Of a DNA stretch of 9,599 nt, positions 1 to 5,918 are shown in pieces. The notes under the pieces were generated by a model. It had not been told where the DNA came from. It did no database searches and was given only the letters and a program-made list of their open reading frames with translations. How positions within the stretch are numbered: the first letter of the stretch is position 1; each line of letters begins with the position of its first letter. The translations under genes were made by a program, and so were the position numbers. Location: positions 1 to 9,599 of the forward strand of contig DATDRM010000328.1 in the NCBI GenBank assembly GCA_035291705.1. Direction: 5' to 3'. The DNA comes from DATDRM01 sp035291705 (GTDB lineage Bacteria > Chloroflexota > Anaerolineae > Anaerolineales > UBA4823).

Positions 1-603
1 CAGGGCCGGCTCGTCCAGGCGGATCGGCAGCTTGCCGTAGCCGCGATCGGGGTCCTGCAGGGTGCGCTCCAGGATCAGGCGCACATCGGCGTCCTGCAGC
101 GGGCGCAGCTGGAAGACCCGCGAGCGGGAGACCAACGCCCCGATCACTTCGAAATAGGGGTTCTCGGTGGTAGCCCCAATCAGCACCACCGTCCCGTTCT
201 CGACATGGGGCAAAAGGGCGTCTTGCTGGGCTTTATTCCAGCGGTGGACTTCGTCCACAAACAGGATGGTGCGCTTCCCATACAGCTTGCGGCGTTCCAG
301 GGCGGCCGCGATCACTTCTCTAAGTTCGGCTTTCCCCGCCAGCACCGCCGACAGGGTCTCGAAGTGGCTCTTGGTCTGGTTGGCGATGACCATAGCCAGG
401 GTGGTCTTGCCTGTGCCGGGCGGCCCCCACAGGATGATCGACGAGAACAGGCGATCGGCCTCGATAGCGCGCCGCAGCAGCCGCCCCGGCCCGACGATCT
501 CCTCTTGCCCGACGAACTCGTCCAGCGTGCGCGGGCGCATGCGCGCCGCCAGCGGCGCTTCGACTCGCATGCGCTGTTGCATGGCGTGATCGAAGAGGTC
601 CAT
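1..603 (-). CDS. rarA: RarA/MgsA replication-associated AAA+ ATPase, 5' part (gene continues past the left edge)
   Basis: Reading down from the ATG at 603-601, 201 codons stay open to the window edge, so only the N-terminal part is present. Seen: Walker A GPPGTGKT at residues 60-67, Walker B ILFVDEVHR at 113-121 followed by NKAQQD, sensor-1 GATTENP at 143-149, and SRSRVF with the arginine finger region at 159-164. The N-terminal RPRTLDEFVGQ motif is typical of the RarA/MgsA/YcaJ/WRNIP1 family. By family knowledge these clamp-loader-like ATPases act at stalled replication forks with SSB and RecA. No Shine-Dalgarno precedes the ATG, but a TATAAT box lies 7 bases upstream, which suggests a leaderless mRNA. 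The start is supported by the family N-terminus beginning close to MDLFDHA. A 69-bp stretch of the 5' end is repeated at 1641-1709. No frame damage is seen here, so this copy looks functional. Confidence 0.93.
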   Translation of the reverse strand, partial: MDLFDHAMQQRMRVEAPLAARMRPRTLDEFVGQEEIVGPGRLLRRAIEADRLFSSIILWGPPGTGKTTLAMVIANQTKSHFETLSAVLAGKAELREVIAAALERRKLYGKRTILFVDEVHRWNKAQQDALLPHVENGTVVLIGATTENPYFEVIGALVSRSRVFQLRPLQDADVRLILERTLQDPDRGYGKLPIRLDEPAL

Positions 604-610
604 GGGTGGA

Positions 611-616
611 ATTATA
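611..616 (-). promoter_or_regulatory. Candidate -10 box (TATAAT) of rarA
   Basis: On the minus strand a perfect TATAAT lies 7 bases before the rarA ATG. Transcription from it would start at or next to the ATG, giving a leaderless message; this fits the absence of a ribosome binding site. No good -35 box is seen at the right spacing, so this is a one-motif call. Confidence 0.4.
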
Positions 617-763
617 TACCATTCAGACCTGGCTAAGCGCAACTTCTGTGGGAGGGGATATGAGTGTTCGAATTAATGATTAGATAACGAAAAGAGCTAG
701 GGATGACTTTCTACCTGGGAATACCTGACTCGGTTACTCAAGCAATGCGCCTCCTGCTCCTAT

Positions 764-1219
764 TCAGTCCCTGGTCAGGACTAAAAAGGTGACATCGTCC
801 TGCTGTGGCGCGCTCTCGGTAGAGGCGTTGAGGTCAGCCTCAACGTGCGCGAGGAGTTCACCAGCCTTGCGGGCGGCATTGATGATACCCAGCGGCGTAC
901 CTTGTGAGATCAGCGGCACGCTGGCGTGAAAGCGCAAACCTTGGTTATCACCCGCAGCGCGCAAGGAATCTCGCAAGCGTGTACATTCGACGATATTGAC
1001 GGTACTTGTGAGGCGTCCTGCGACGAGCAGTTGCTGGCAGTGGCAAGCAGGCGGCTGGCTGAGAAAGCGGCGATCGTCGCCTTCGAGTCCGGGGGGTAAG
1101 CCGCAGGCAGCAGCCAGCACGAAACCATGCGGCGGTGAATCTCCTGCGGGAAAAACACTAAGGTGTGAATCGGCGAGCATGGACACCCACCCGGTCTGCA
1201 AGTTCATTACTTTGAGCAA
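764..1219 (-). pseudogene. GAF / SpoIIE-type PP2C phosphatase relic with the middle deleted
   Basis: The 151-codon frame joins two pieces of a larger signalling protein. Residues about 5-115 look like a GAF sensor domain: LQTGWVSML, ACGLPPGLE, CHCQQLL, VNIVECTRLR, GLRFHASVPL and PLGIINAA follow the usual order. The frame then passes directly into GELLAHVEADL and QQDDVTFLVL, which resemble the extreme C-terminus of SpoIIE/PP2C serine phosphatases, where the DD binds metal. The catalytic core that should lie between is absent, and the frame begins (TTG at 1219) too close to the GAF motifs for a complete N-terminus. The same frame continues upstream to the TAG that ends the coiled-coil frame at 1244. 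Family knowledge: such GAF-PP2C proteins act in partner-switching stress control. The present product could not be a phosphatase. A functional short GAF protein is a less likely alternative. Confidence 0.65.
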
Positions 1220-1243
1220 TGACCCCTCGGTTTGCGCCCATTG

Positions 1244-1570
1244 CTATTTCTTCTTCTGCTCCTGTTGACGCATTTTCCGCTTCTGTTCCTGCTGCTGCTC
1301 CAGTTGCCGCTGCTGCTCCTGCCGTAGCTTTCGTTTCTGTTCCTGTTGCTGCTCCAGCTCTTGCTGCCCCTCTTGCAGCGGTTTTCGTTTCTGTTCCTGT
1401 AGCTGCTCCAGTTCCTGTTGCAGCTCCAGCTGCTGTTGTTCCTCTTGCCGCAATTTTCGTTTCTGTTCCTGTTGCTGGTCTAGGTCCTGCCGCTCTTGTT
1501 TCCGCTGCTCAAATTCCTCTTGCTGTTTCGATTGATGTTTCTGTCTCATCTTGTTTTCCTGCCTGAGCAT
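1244..1570 (-). CDS. Repetitive Gln/Glu/Lys/Arg-rich coiled-coil protein, hypothetical
   Basis: A 108-codon frame starting at ATG 1570 is made almost entirely of Q, E, K, R and L. It contains four copies of a unit beginning QEQKRK, spaced 18, 18 and 24 codons apart, and would fold as a long charged alpha-helix. No domain or function is recognised. There is no clear ribosome binding site before the ATG. Because the DNA is a simple repeat, the opposite strand also stays open as an Ala/Val/Pro-rich frame; the coiled-coil reading is preferred because its repeats give a plausible helix and because it shares strand and frame with the GAF relic that follows its TAG stop. It may be a real small protein, the coiled-coil linker of a formerly larger sensor, or noncoding repeat DNA. 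Confidence 0.35.
   Translation of the reverse strand: MLRQENKMRQKHQSKQQEEFEQRKQERQDLDQQQEQKRKLRQEEQQQLELQQELEQLQEQKRKPLQEGQQELEQQQEQKRKLRQEQQRQLEQQQEQKRKMRQQEQKKK
1275..1500. repeat. Degenerate minisatellite, four copies at 54/54/72-bp spacing
   Basis: The motif TTTCGTTTCTGTTCCTG recurs starting at 1329, 1383 and 1455, with a variant at about 1275. Spacings are 54, 54 and 72 bp, all multiples of three and of 18. The filler is rich in GCTGCTCCAG-like triplets. The repeat encodes the QEQKRK units of the minus-strand coiled-coil frame. Confidence 0.8.
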
Positions 1571-1626
1571 ATGACTCGTCTAAATCCAATGTAGGTGCTC
1601 AGACAGTATACACCAGGATTACTAAA

Positions 1627-1735
1627 TCTCGATCACCTGAGCGGGCGCGTGAGCGCCGCCAGCGGCGCTTCGACTCTCATGCGCTGTTGTAGGGCGTGAT
1701 CGAAGAGGTTTATTGAGAGGATTATGTCTCAACCA
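1627..1735 (-). pseudogene. Dead duplicate of the rarA 5' end
   Basis: Positions 1641-1709 match 531-599 in the intact rarA at 64 of 69 bases, without gaps, on the same strand; weaker similarity extends a few tens of bases on both sides. The copy has lost the start codon (the CAT at 601-603 is TAT here), the second methionine codon has become a leucine codon, and the similarity ends after about the first 25 codons. It is a truncated partial duplication next to the integrase relic and has no coding capacity as RarA. Confidence 0.8.
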
Positions 1736-1771
1736 GGGGACTGCGCAACGCTTTTGGCCGGCGGTTGAGCA

Positions 1772-1980
1772 CAACGGAGTAACGTGCTTTTGAATGTCAG
1801 CTTTGCCGGCTACCTTTCGGATTGCCTTTTGGATCGCTGTTTCGTGGAGATGGTGGCGGCGGATATTGTGAAAGTGGATGAACTTACACACCCAATGGAT
1901 ATAGGAATCGGCGGAAGAATAATGCTTCAGGTTGACCAAATCGCGTAAAGGTCGAGAAGTTTTTTGGGTGGAGGAGGCAT
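1772..1980 (-). pseudogene. Integron-integrase (IntI-like tyrosine recombinase) relic
   Basis: Two parts of one recombinase are fused. From ATG 1980 the frame gives PPKKLLD, typical of the start of these enzymes. After a frameshift near 1940, LKHYSSADSYIHWVCKFIHFHN matches the N-terminal SAM-like DNA-binding region (LKHYS, W, FI.FH). It is followed at once by RRHHLHETAIQKAI and AGKADIQKHVTP, which in intact enzymes lies some 170 residues later, just before the TxHTLRHSFAT box. The RRHH segment belongs to the extra domain that separates integron integrases from XerC/D. The catalytic Arg, His and Tyr boxes are all missing. The relic points left and the cassette-like genes lie to its right, the usual intI/array arrangement. 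Identification as IntI-like is fairly strong; a related non-integron phage integrase is the alternative. Confidence 0.72.
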
Positions 1981-2040
1981 TGGAGGAAGCCTCAGAAGAT
2001 GAGAGTATAATTAATAAGGAGATAGTAGATAGGCAATTTT

Positions 2041-2092
2041 ACAGGAAATTCTGTTTAAAACGAAATTTTTGGGATTAGACAGAAACATCTGT
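2041..2092. promoter_or_regulatory. Two ACAG-N6-CTGT palindromes, possible operator pair
   Basis: ACAGGAAATTCTGT (2041-2054) and ACAGAAACATCTGT (2079-2092) share the same outer half-sites and are 38 bp apart start to start. The second lies in the spacer of the candidate promoter at 2069-2097. The pattern could bind a dimeric repressor. It is not the LexA box of Escherichia coli, which has the half-sites in the opposite order. Confidence 0.35.
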
Positions 2093-2097
2093 AAAAT
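2069..2097 (+). promoter_or_regulatory. Candidate sigma-70 promoter for the 2143 gene / array
   Basis: TTGGGA (2069-2074) and TAAAAT (2092-2097) are separated by 17 bases and match the -35 and -10 consensus at 4/6 and 5/6. Initiation would be near 2104, about 39 bases before the TTG start. It faces away from the integrase relic and into the plus-strand genes, where an integron cassette promoter would be expected. Confidence 0.4.
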
Positions 2098-2142
2098 AAT
2101 ATTGAGCCTTCGATGGAAAATTACAATATTTGAGGATAAAAG

Positions 2143-2367
2143 TTGAGCAGATTTTTGAAAATGTATCTTATCGTAGGAACGCTGTTTGGCATTTCAATAA
2201 GTTTGTTCTATATTTTCTTGTACTCAGGCAGTGTTTTTTATGGGGTTTTATGTGGAATAATTGGATTTGTGGTTATTGGCTTGATCCAAGGATTAATAGT
2301 AATAGGAGTTACGCAGTTGAGAGGGAGCATGCTAAACTTGGAGCATGAACCCGCCAAAATGCGATGA
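2143..2367 (+). pseudogene. 5' half of an IS-interrupted membrane protein gene
   Basis: TTG 2143 is preceded by GAGG at 2132-2135 with an 8-base spacer, which favours it over ATG 2161. The host gene part ends at 2302; the last 21 codons, to the TGA at 2365-2367, come from the inserted IS. Two hydrophobic helices are visible (about residues 7-27 and 30-53). Removing the IS (2303-3346) and one copy of the AGTAA target duplication joins codon GTA 2299 to AGT and ACA 3354 in frame, giving one 252-residue protein that ends at 3950. The present 74-residue product is therefore a truncated, IS-tailed fragment. No known family is recognised. Confidence 0.7.
2303..2320 (+). repeat. Left terminal inverted repeat of the IS701-like element
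   Basis: TAGGAGTTACGCAGTTGA; pairs with 3329-3346 with one mismatch (G2308 against the C of the other end). The preceding AGTAA (2298-2302) is the left copy of the target duplication. Confidence 0.9.
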
Positions 2368-3340
2368 AATGGATTAGATCAACTTTCTGATTGCGGCCCA
2401 ACGAGTGTTTAGCAGCGTTGAAGCCTCGCAAACCCATCCGGCAGAAGAGCAAGCACCAGCGCATGACGCCTATACGCGCCTGTTGAAGCGATTGCCGCCG
2501 GATAGTCAGGCGCTGTGGCAAGAAGTGAACCCGTTGGTGAACCTGACCCAGGGTGTGCTGGTCATCGACGATAGCACCCTGGACAAACCGTATGCCTCGC
2601 AGATGGCGCTGGTCAGTCGGCACTGGTCTGGCAAGCATCATGCCGTGGTGCAGGGCATCAACTTGATCTCGCTGGTCTGGACAGATCGTGAGTGTCGGCT
2701 GCCGTGTGATTTTCGACTTTACAACAAGGCCGAGGATGGTTTGAGCAAGAATGACCACTTTCAGCACATGATCGAACAGGCCAAGCGGCGCGGATTTGAG
2801 CCGGAGTTGGTGGTATTTGACAGTTGGTATAGTGGGTTGCCCAATCTCAAACTGCTGCGCAGCTTGAAATGGCACTGGCTGACACAGCTCAAGAGCAACC
2901 GGGAAGTCAGCATCGACCGCAGCGGCAACCGTGCGATCAGCGAGATCTTCATTCCAGTTCAAGGATGTTTGGTTCACCTCAAAGGGTATGGCTGGGTCAA
3001 GGTTTTTCGGACGGTCGGCACAAACGGCGACGCGGAATACTGGGCAACTAGCCGCCTGGACATGACCATTGAGCAAGCCGCCTTCCATGCACTGGATGCC
3101 TGGCAGATTGAGGTCTACCATCGTGGCCTCAAACAGTTCACGGGTGTCGAACGTGGCCAATATCGGCTCCAAGTCTCGCAGCGTAACCATATCGGTCTGG
3201 CTATCCGGGCATTTGTTCGCCTTGAAGTTCATCGGCTTCGGACGGGCATCTCCTGGTTCGATGCCAAGACAGGCATTATTCGTTCCGCGATGCGTTTGTA
3301 TTTGGCTCATCCAACTATTACTCTTGGTTCAACTGCGTAA
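2345..3340 (+). pseudogene. IS701-like DDE transposase with amber stop at codon 11
   Basis: The family N-terminus is readable from ATG 2345 (MNPPKCDEMD), then TAG at 2375-2377 stands where relatives commonly have tyrosine, and the frame continues as INFLIAAQRVFSSVEAS to the TAA at 3338-3340. The rest is intact: VIDDSTLDKPYA with the first Asp, RHWSGKHH, GINLIS, VVFDSWYSG with the second Asp, TQLKSNR, and IEVYHRGLKQFTGVER with the catalytic Glu. About 331 codons in all is normal family length. A GTG at 2405 could restart translation but has no ribosome binding site and would drop the conserved N-terminus. The last codons overlap the right inverted repeat. The reaction would be cut-and-paste transposition; with the stop, this copy is probably silent unless the amber is suppressed. 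Confidence 0.88.
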
Positions 3341-3346
3341 GTCCTA
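3329..3346 (-). repeat. Right terminal inverted repeat of the IS701-like element
   Basis: Reverse complement reads TAGGACTTACGCAGTTGA, matching the left end at 17 of 18. The right target-duplication copy AGTAA follows at 3347-3351. Confidence 0.9.
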
Positions 3347-3351
3347 AGTAA

Positions 3352-3950
3352 GTACATTTTCCCAAATAACATATCCTATCGCGGGCTGTTCATTATTTAT
3401 GGTAATTGGCGTTCTGGGAATCAGCGGTTTCATTCTTGGCTTGTTGAGTTTTTGGGGAATGTCTCTGCTGCCACAGGGAAATTGGCATCAACTAAAGACG
3501 GCACCAGAAGAAGTCGTTGAAATTATGGACAACGCTATTCTTAATTTTTGGGGTGGCAGTATCAATGTCAGAACCATCAGTGGTAAGATATTTACTTACG
3601 ATTGCTGGGGAGAACAAGACTGTGGATGGACATTATTTAATCCAACTCAATCTGGTGAAGATATCCCTAATGAAATCTGTCTACCGGGTCAGGAAAGGAA
3701 ACGTTTCCCAGCACCTCCTTTTCCAGGCAAAGTAGTGTCATCCCAGATATTTGATGTGTGTGGCGCAGATTTCACAGTGCAATACAATTTTATTCTTCTA
3801 GAAGATGGAAGTATTTGGACTTGGGATCGGTACTGGTCAGTATATGAGACTATTTTGTATTATCCTTTAATGGGATTGAGCGGCATGATAGTTAGTGTGG
3901 TTAGTGGATTTGCTATGCAAGATAAAAAATATAAGGGCATATATTTATAG
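3352..3950 (+). pseudogene. 3' half of the IS-interrupted membrane protein gene
   Basis: The frame is open from just after the IS to TAG 3948-3950. The ATG at 3399 begins a 183-residue frame but has no ribosome binding site and lies inside a hydrophobic helix, so it is probably an internal methionine of the original gene. Seen: a transmembrane helix (VIGVLGISGFILGLLSFWGM), then a soluble domain of about 120 residues with W, G and paired cysteines (YDCWGEQDCGW, FDVCGADF), ending in a last helix near YPLMGLSGMIVSVVSG and a short lysine-rich tail. With the 5' half this makes a four-helix protein with one extracytoplasmic domain between helices three and four. It is AT-rich compared with rarA and the IS. 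Function unknown. Confidence 0.7.
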
Positions 3951-3979
3951 CCGCAGTGAGTCTGAGTGGTAATAAAAGC

Positions 3980-4109
3980 GCCCAGCCCCGCATGAAGCGG
4001 ACGGGCGGGTATGCGCCTGCCCGAGGGTACGCGACCCCTTATAGAGAATCGCGTTCTGAGGTTGATCTAGCCTCACGCCCGCCCGCCGCTTATGCCCACG
4101 CCGATCGGC
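3980..4109. repeat. Large imperfect palindrome, attC-like but with degenerate cores
   Basis: Bases 3990-4009 pair with 4078-4095 in an 18-bp stem interrupted by two single unpaired bases, G3994 and A4001, both on the left arm; the arms enclose about 68 bases that hold smaller hairpins (TGAGG/CCTCA at 4057-4075). It lies 30 bp after the stop of the preceding gene and 76 bp before the next start. A longer left arm with single extrahelical bases is typical of integron attC sites. The outer heptamers (GCCCAGC at 3980, GATCGGC at 4103) do not match the RYYYAAC/GTTRRRY cores, so it would be a decayed attC or another structured intergenic element. Confidence 0.4.
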
Positions 4110-4170
4110 GGCATCGCGAGTCGTATTTTCCATGACATCTTCCATGCTGCAAAGCACAGGAGGATTCCCG

Positions 4171-4677
4171 ATGAAATCGAAGCTTATCTTTGCAAGCATT
4201 TTCCGTACGATTGCTCGTATCCTTAGCATTCTCATGATACTTCTCGGTATCCCCTTCCTGCTTTTTGCAGGTCTCCAACTTCTATCCGGTGAGCCTGGAA
4301 ACCTGGCAGTTTTCCTATATCTGCTTCTCCTGGTTGGTATGTTAGCTGGGCTGGTTATCGCCTGGCGAAGGGAGGGCCTGGGAGCCGCAATCACATTAGT
4401 CTCGCTTGTTGGATCCTTTGCCCTGAGCGGGGCAAACCTTCCAGGCGTTGGGAGAGGGCAGGGGTTCTCCTTATTAGCGAGTCCCATCAATCTCATTTTT
4501 GCCTTGCTAATCCCTGGATATCATCCTGAGGCGAGTCCAAGTGCCAAATTGGTTCCCATCATTTCATGGGTGCTGGCAACTGTTCCGGTTGTGCTATTCA
4601 TCGCTTCGTGGTGGTTAAGGAAGCCTGTCGAATCGAAGTTTCCAGAAGATGTTTCTACGACAGGTAAGGTGGGATGA
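4171..4677 (+). CDS. Small multi-pass membrane protein, hypothetical
   Basis: ATG 4171 is chosen because AGGAGG at 4158-4163 sits 7 bases before it; the frame is open further up (ATG 4132) but that start has no such site. The 168-residue product has hydrophobic helices at about 16-38, 45-64, 70-88, 99-115 and 126-148, with a WRRE positive loop after the second and a polar, charged C-terminal tail (KPVESKFPEDVSTTGKVG). No conserved catalytic motif is visible and no family is recognised. It stands alone: palindromic DNA lies before it and an antisense relic after it. It could be a cassette gene if the integron interpretation holds. No terminator hairpin was seen after the TGA. Confidence 0.75.
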   Translation: MKSKLIFASIFRTIARILSILMILLGIPFLLFAGLQLLSGEPGNLAVFLYLLLLVGMLAGLVIAWRREGLGAAITLVSLVGSFALSGANLPGVGRGQGFSLLASPINLIFALLIPGYHPEASPSAKLVPIISWVLATVPVVLFIASWWLRKPVESKFPEDVSTTGKVG

Positions 4678-4791
4678 GATAAATAAACGCCCGATGACTT
4701 TAATGCAAATCCGTATAACCAAACCATAGCCAACGAGGTGCTTGGTAGACGTAAAACAGAAAAACACAGAAAATAGCAAGCAGTAATGAAC
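4678..4791. other. Intergenic stretch with no recognised feature
   Basis: AT-rich sequence between the membrane protein gene and the DprA-like relic. No open frame, hairpin terminator or core-like heptamer pair could be supported. Confidence 0.5.
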
Positions 4792-5073
4792 TTAAAACAT
4801 CCCCAATTGCTTTGGAGGCGGTTTATCGACGGTTGCTTGTGCTTGTAACCAATCGCGCAGCTTCGAGTAATGCTCTGGGAAGGGATGGGGAAAGGACAAG
4901 GGGCCTTTTTCCAACAGCCGGCGGTTGCCATCTGGCATGGCGGGATGTTCCAGGACAAAGACGTGCAGCCAACCCGCTTTGACTACCTCTACCGCCCCAG
5001 CCCAAGTACCGTCTTTCTCGCCGTCGCTGGCGATGACGATGGCGTAATCGGCCAGGCGGCTCATCTCGAGCCG
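4792..5073 (-). pseudogene. C-terminal remnant of a DprA/SMF-like Rossmann-fold protein
   Basis: About 90 codons read LADYAIVIASDGEKDGTWAGAVE, then KAGWLHVFV, GNRRLLEKG, and a tail LRDWLQAQ. This is the last third of the DNA-processing (DprA/SMF-type) Rossmann domain found in many accessory single-domain relatives: the GTWAGA turn follows the penultimate strand and GNR.L...GA closes the fold. The N-terminal nucleotide-binding half (GSR..T..G) is absent: reading upstream the frame meets a stop at 5074-5076. ATG 5064 therefore is an internal codon and the piece is a relic. It runs against its neighbours, and its broken end lies next to the GTTAGGC heptamer at 5073, suggesting that the break and the junction are the same event. 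It stops normally at TAA 4794-4792. Confidence 0.6.
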
Positions 5074-5079
5074 TTAGGC
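5057..5079 (+). other. Hairpin followed by GTTAGGC: attC right-end-like sequence
   Basis: CGGCTC-ATCTC-GAGCCG (5057-5073) forms a perfect 6-bp hairpin whose last G begins GTTAGGC, a full match to the integron core GTTRRRY. The core lies 37 bases before the lipoprotein ATG, as expected at the head of a gene cassette. No convincing RYYYAAC partner was found upstream, so the site would be a half-site. Confidence 0.35.
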
Positions 5080-5115
5080 GGCCGGCATGAGGTAATTTAC
5101 CCAAGGAGAGAGTTT

Positions 5116-5844
5116 ATGAACATCAAAACACAAATGAGAACTCCGTGGCCCGGAAAACTTGGCACGGCCTTAACCATTGTAGGCCTGTTACTGGCGGTCA
5201 GCGTCGGCTGCAGCCCTGTAAGTACTCAACCGTCGGAGCAGCATACACCGAGTACCACCGAGCCCCAGGCAGTGCCGACGACATCGTTACCCACCGCCAC
5301 CAGCGAAGCGCTGATACCCGATGGATGGGTGACCCACACCAGCCAGCGTTGCGAATATACGATTAGCCATCCAGCGGAGATGCAGGTCACGAACAACGGC
5401 CCGCACAGCCGTATCCTTGGGTTCGAACTGCCAGATCCAGATCAAGGGGCTCGAAACTTCATCTACGTATCGGTGATCTCTCCTGATCTGCAGGTCAATC
5501 CGGACGAGGGAGTTTACAATTATGACCCGGCGGTGGCAGAAATCCTGCTAAGCATGCAGGTCGGTGAAAGCAAACCGGTGCACGAGGATCCGAATACAGC
5601 ACCGGGGTTTACCTACCAGCGTCAGCCGGACGCACCAATTAGCGGCCACGCTGCCCAAACCTACGAGAACGTCCAACCGTGGGAGTTCCCTGGTGGGACG
5701 AAGGAGATTCGGTACCTTCTGTCACTGAACGGGTGTACTTACCTGATCGGCGGATACATGGATACTACGGGGTCGAATCAACCGGGCGCCATTACCGAAG
5801 AACTCTTCAAGCAGATCGTTGCTACCATCCAGTTGACTCCGTGA
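5116..5844 (+). CDS. Secreted lipoprotein, hypothetical
   Basis: ATG 5116 follows AAGGAGAG at 5103-5110, which fixes the start even though the frame is open further upstream. The 242-residue product has a charged N-terminus, a hydrophobic helix (about residues 16-31) and Cys32 in the context AVSVGC, a somewhat loose lipobox with Ser at -3. A Thr/Ser/Pro-rich linker of about 35 residues follows, then a globular domain starting near DGWVTHTSQRCEYTISHPAEM and ending with ITEELFKQIVATIQLTP, the layout of many small Chloroflexota lipoproteins with a single beta-rich domain. Two cysteines (CEYTI, NGCTYL) could form a disulfide. No enzyme motif is seen. The protein should be anchored outside the cytoplasmic membrane. 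It starts 37 bases after a GTTAGGC core and ends 60 bases before a GCCCAAC core, as a single-gene integron cassette would. Confidence 0.82.
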   Translation: MNIKTQMRTPWPGKLGTALTIVGLLLAVSVGCSPVSTQPSEQHTPSTTEPQAVPTTSLPTATSEALIPDGWVTHTSQRCEYTISHPAEMQVTNNGPHSRILGFELPDPDQGARNFIYVSVISPDLQVNPDEGVYNYDPAVAEILLSMQVGESKPVHEDPNTAPGFTYQRQPDAPISGHAAQTYENVQPWEFPGGTKEIRYLLSLNGCTYLIGGYMDTTGSNQPGAITEELFKQIVATIQLTP

Positions 5845-5903
5845 GTGGTGGCCTTGGTCTGGGAATTCTTGTCGTGGATTGAAAATTATGCCGATAAAAG
5901 GCC

Positions 5904-5917
5904 GCCCAACTATGCGT
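5904..5917 (+). other. GCCCAAC core, candidate left half of an attC split by the IS110 element
   Basis: GCCCAAC (5904-5910) fits RYYYAAC and is followed by TATGCGT, where the IS110 element begins. Joining it to the right flank at the shared GCGT (5914-5917 and 7645-7648) gives a site of about 54 bp ending in GTTAGGA at 7682-7688. Confidence 0.35.
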
Positions 5918-5918
5918 A

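Larger units (their letters stand above)
2303..3346 (+). mobile_element. IS701-like (IS4 superfamily) insertion sequence, complete, 1044 bp
   Basis: 18-bp terminal inverted repeats TAGGA(G/C)TTACGCAGTTGA match at 17 of 18 positions (2303-2320 and 3329-3346). They are flanked directly by a 5-bp duplication, AGTAA, at 2298-2302 and 3347-3351. The single internal gene is a DDE transposase. The element is GC-rich compared with the AT-rich gene it splits. Clean ends and target duplication indicate insertion at this site rather than a rearranged remnant. Confidence 0.92.

Noticed and set aside
167..636. Two plus-strand frames over the left edge
   Set aside because: Antisense to rarA, whose Walker and sensor motifs fix the coding strand.
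1275..1500. CRISPR array
   Set aside because: The repeats are degenerate, triplet-phased and coding-like, without unique spacers.
1219..1566. Ala/Val/Pro-rich frame on the plus strand
   Set aside because: Mirror of the simple repeat that encodes the coiled-coil frame; no signal peptide or ribosome binding site.
2309..3310. 333-codon open frame on the minus strand
   Set aside because: It is antisense to the IS701-like transposase, which shows the full DDE motif set; no family motif is seen in the antisense reading.
4409..4415. GTTGGAT heptamer as a further integron core
   Set aside because: It lies inside the membrane protein coding sequence and such heptamers occur by chance about once per kb.
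4870..5115. N-terminal extension of the lipoprotein frame
   Set aside because: It would place the signal peptide far inside the protein; AAGGAGAG before ATG 5116 fixes the start.
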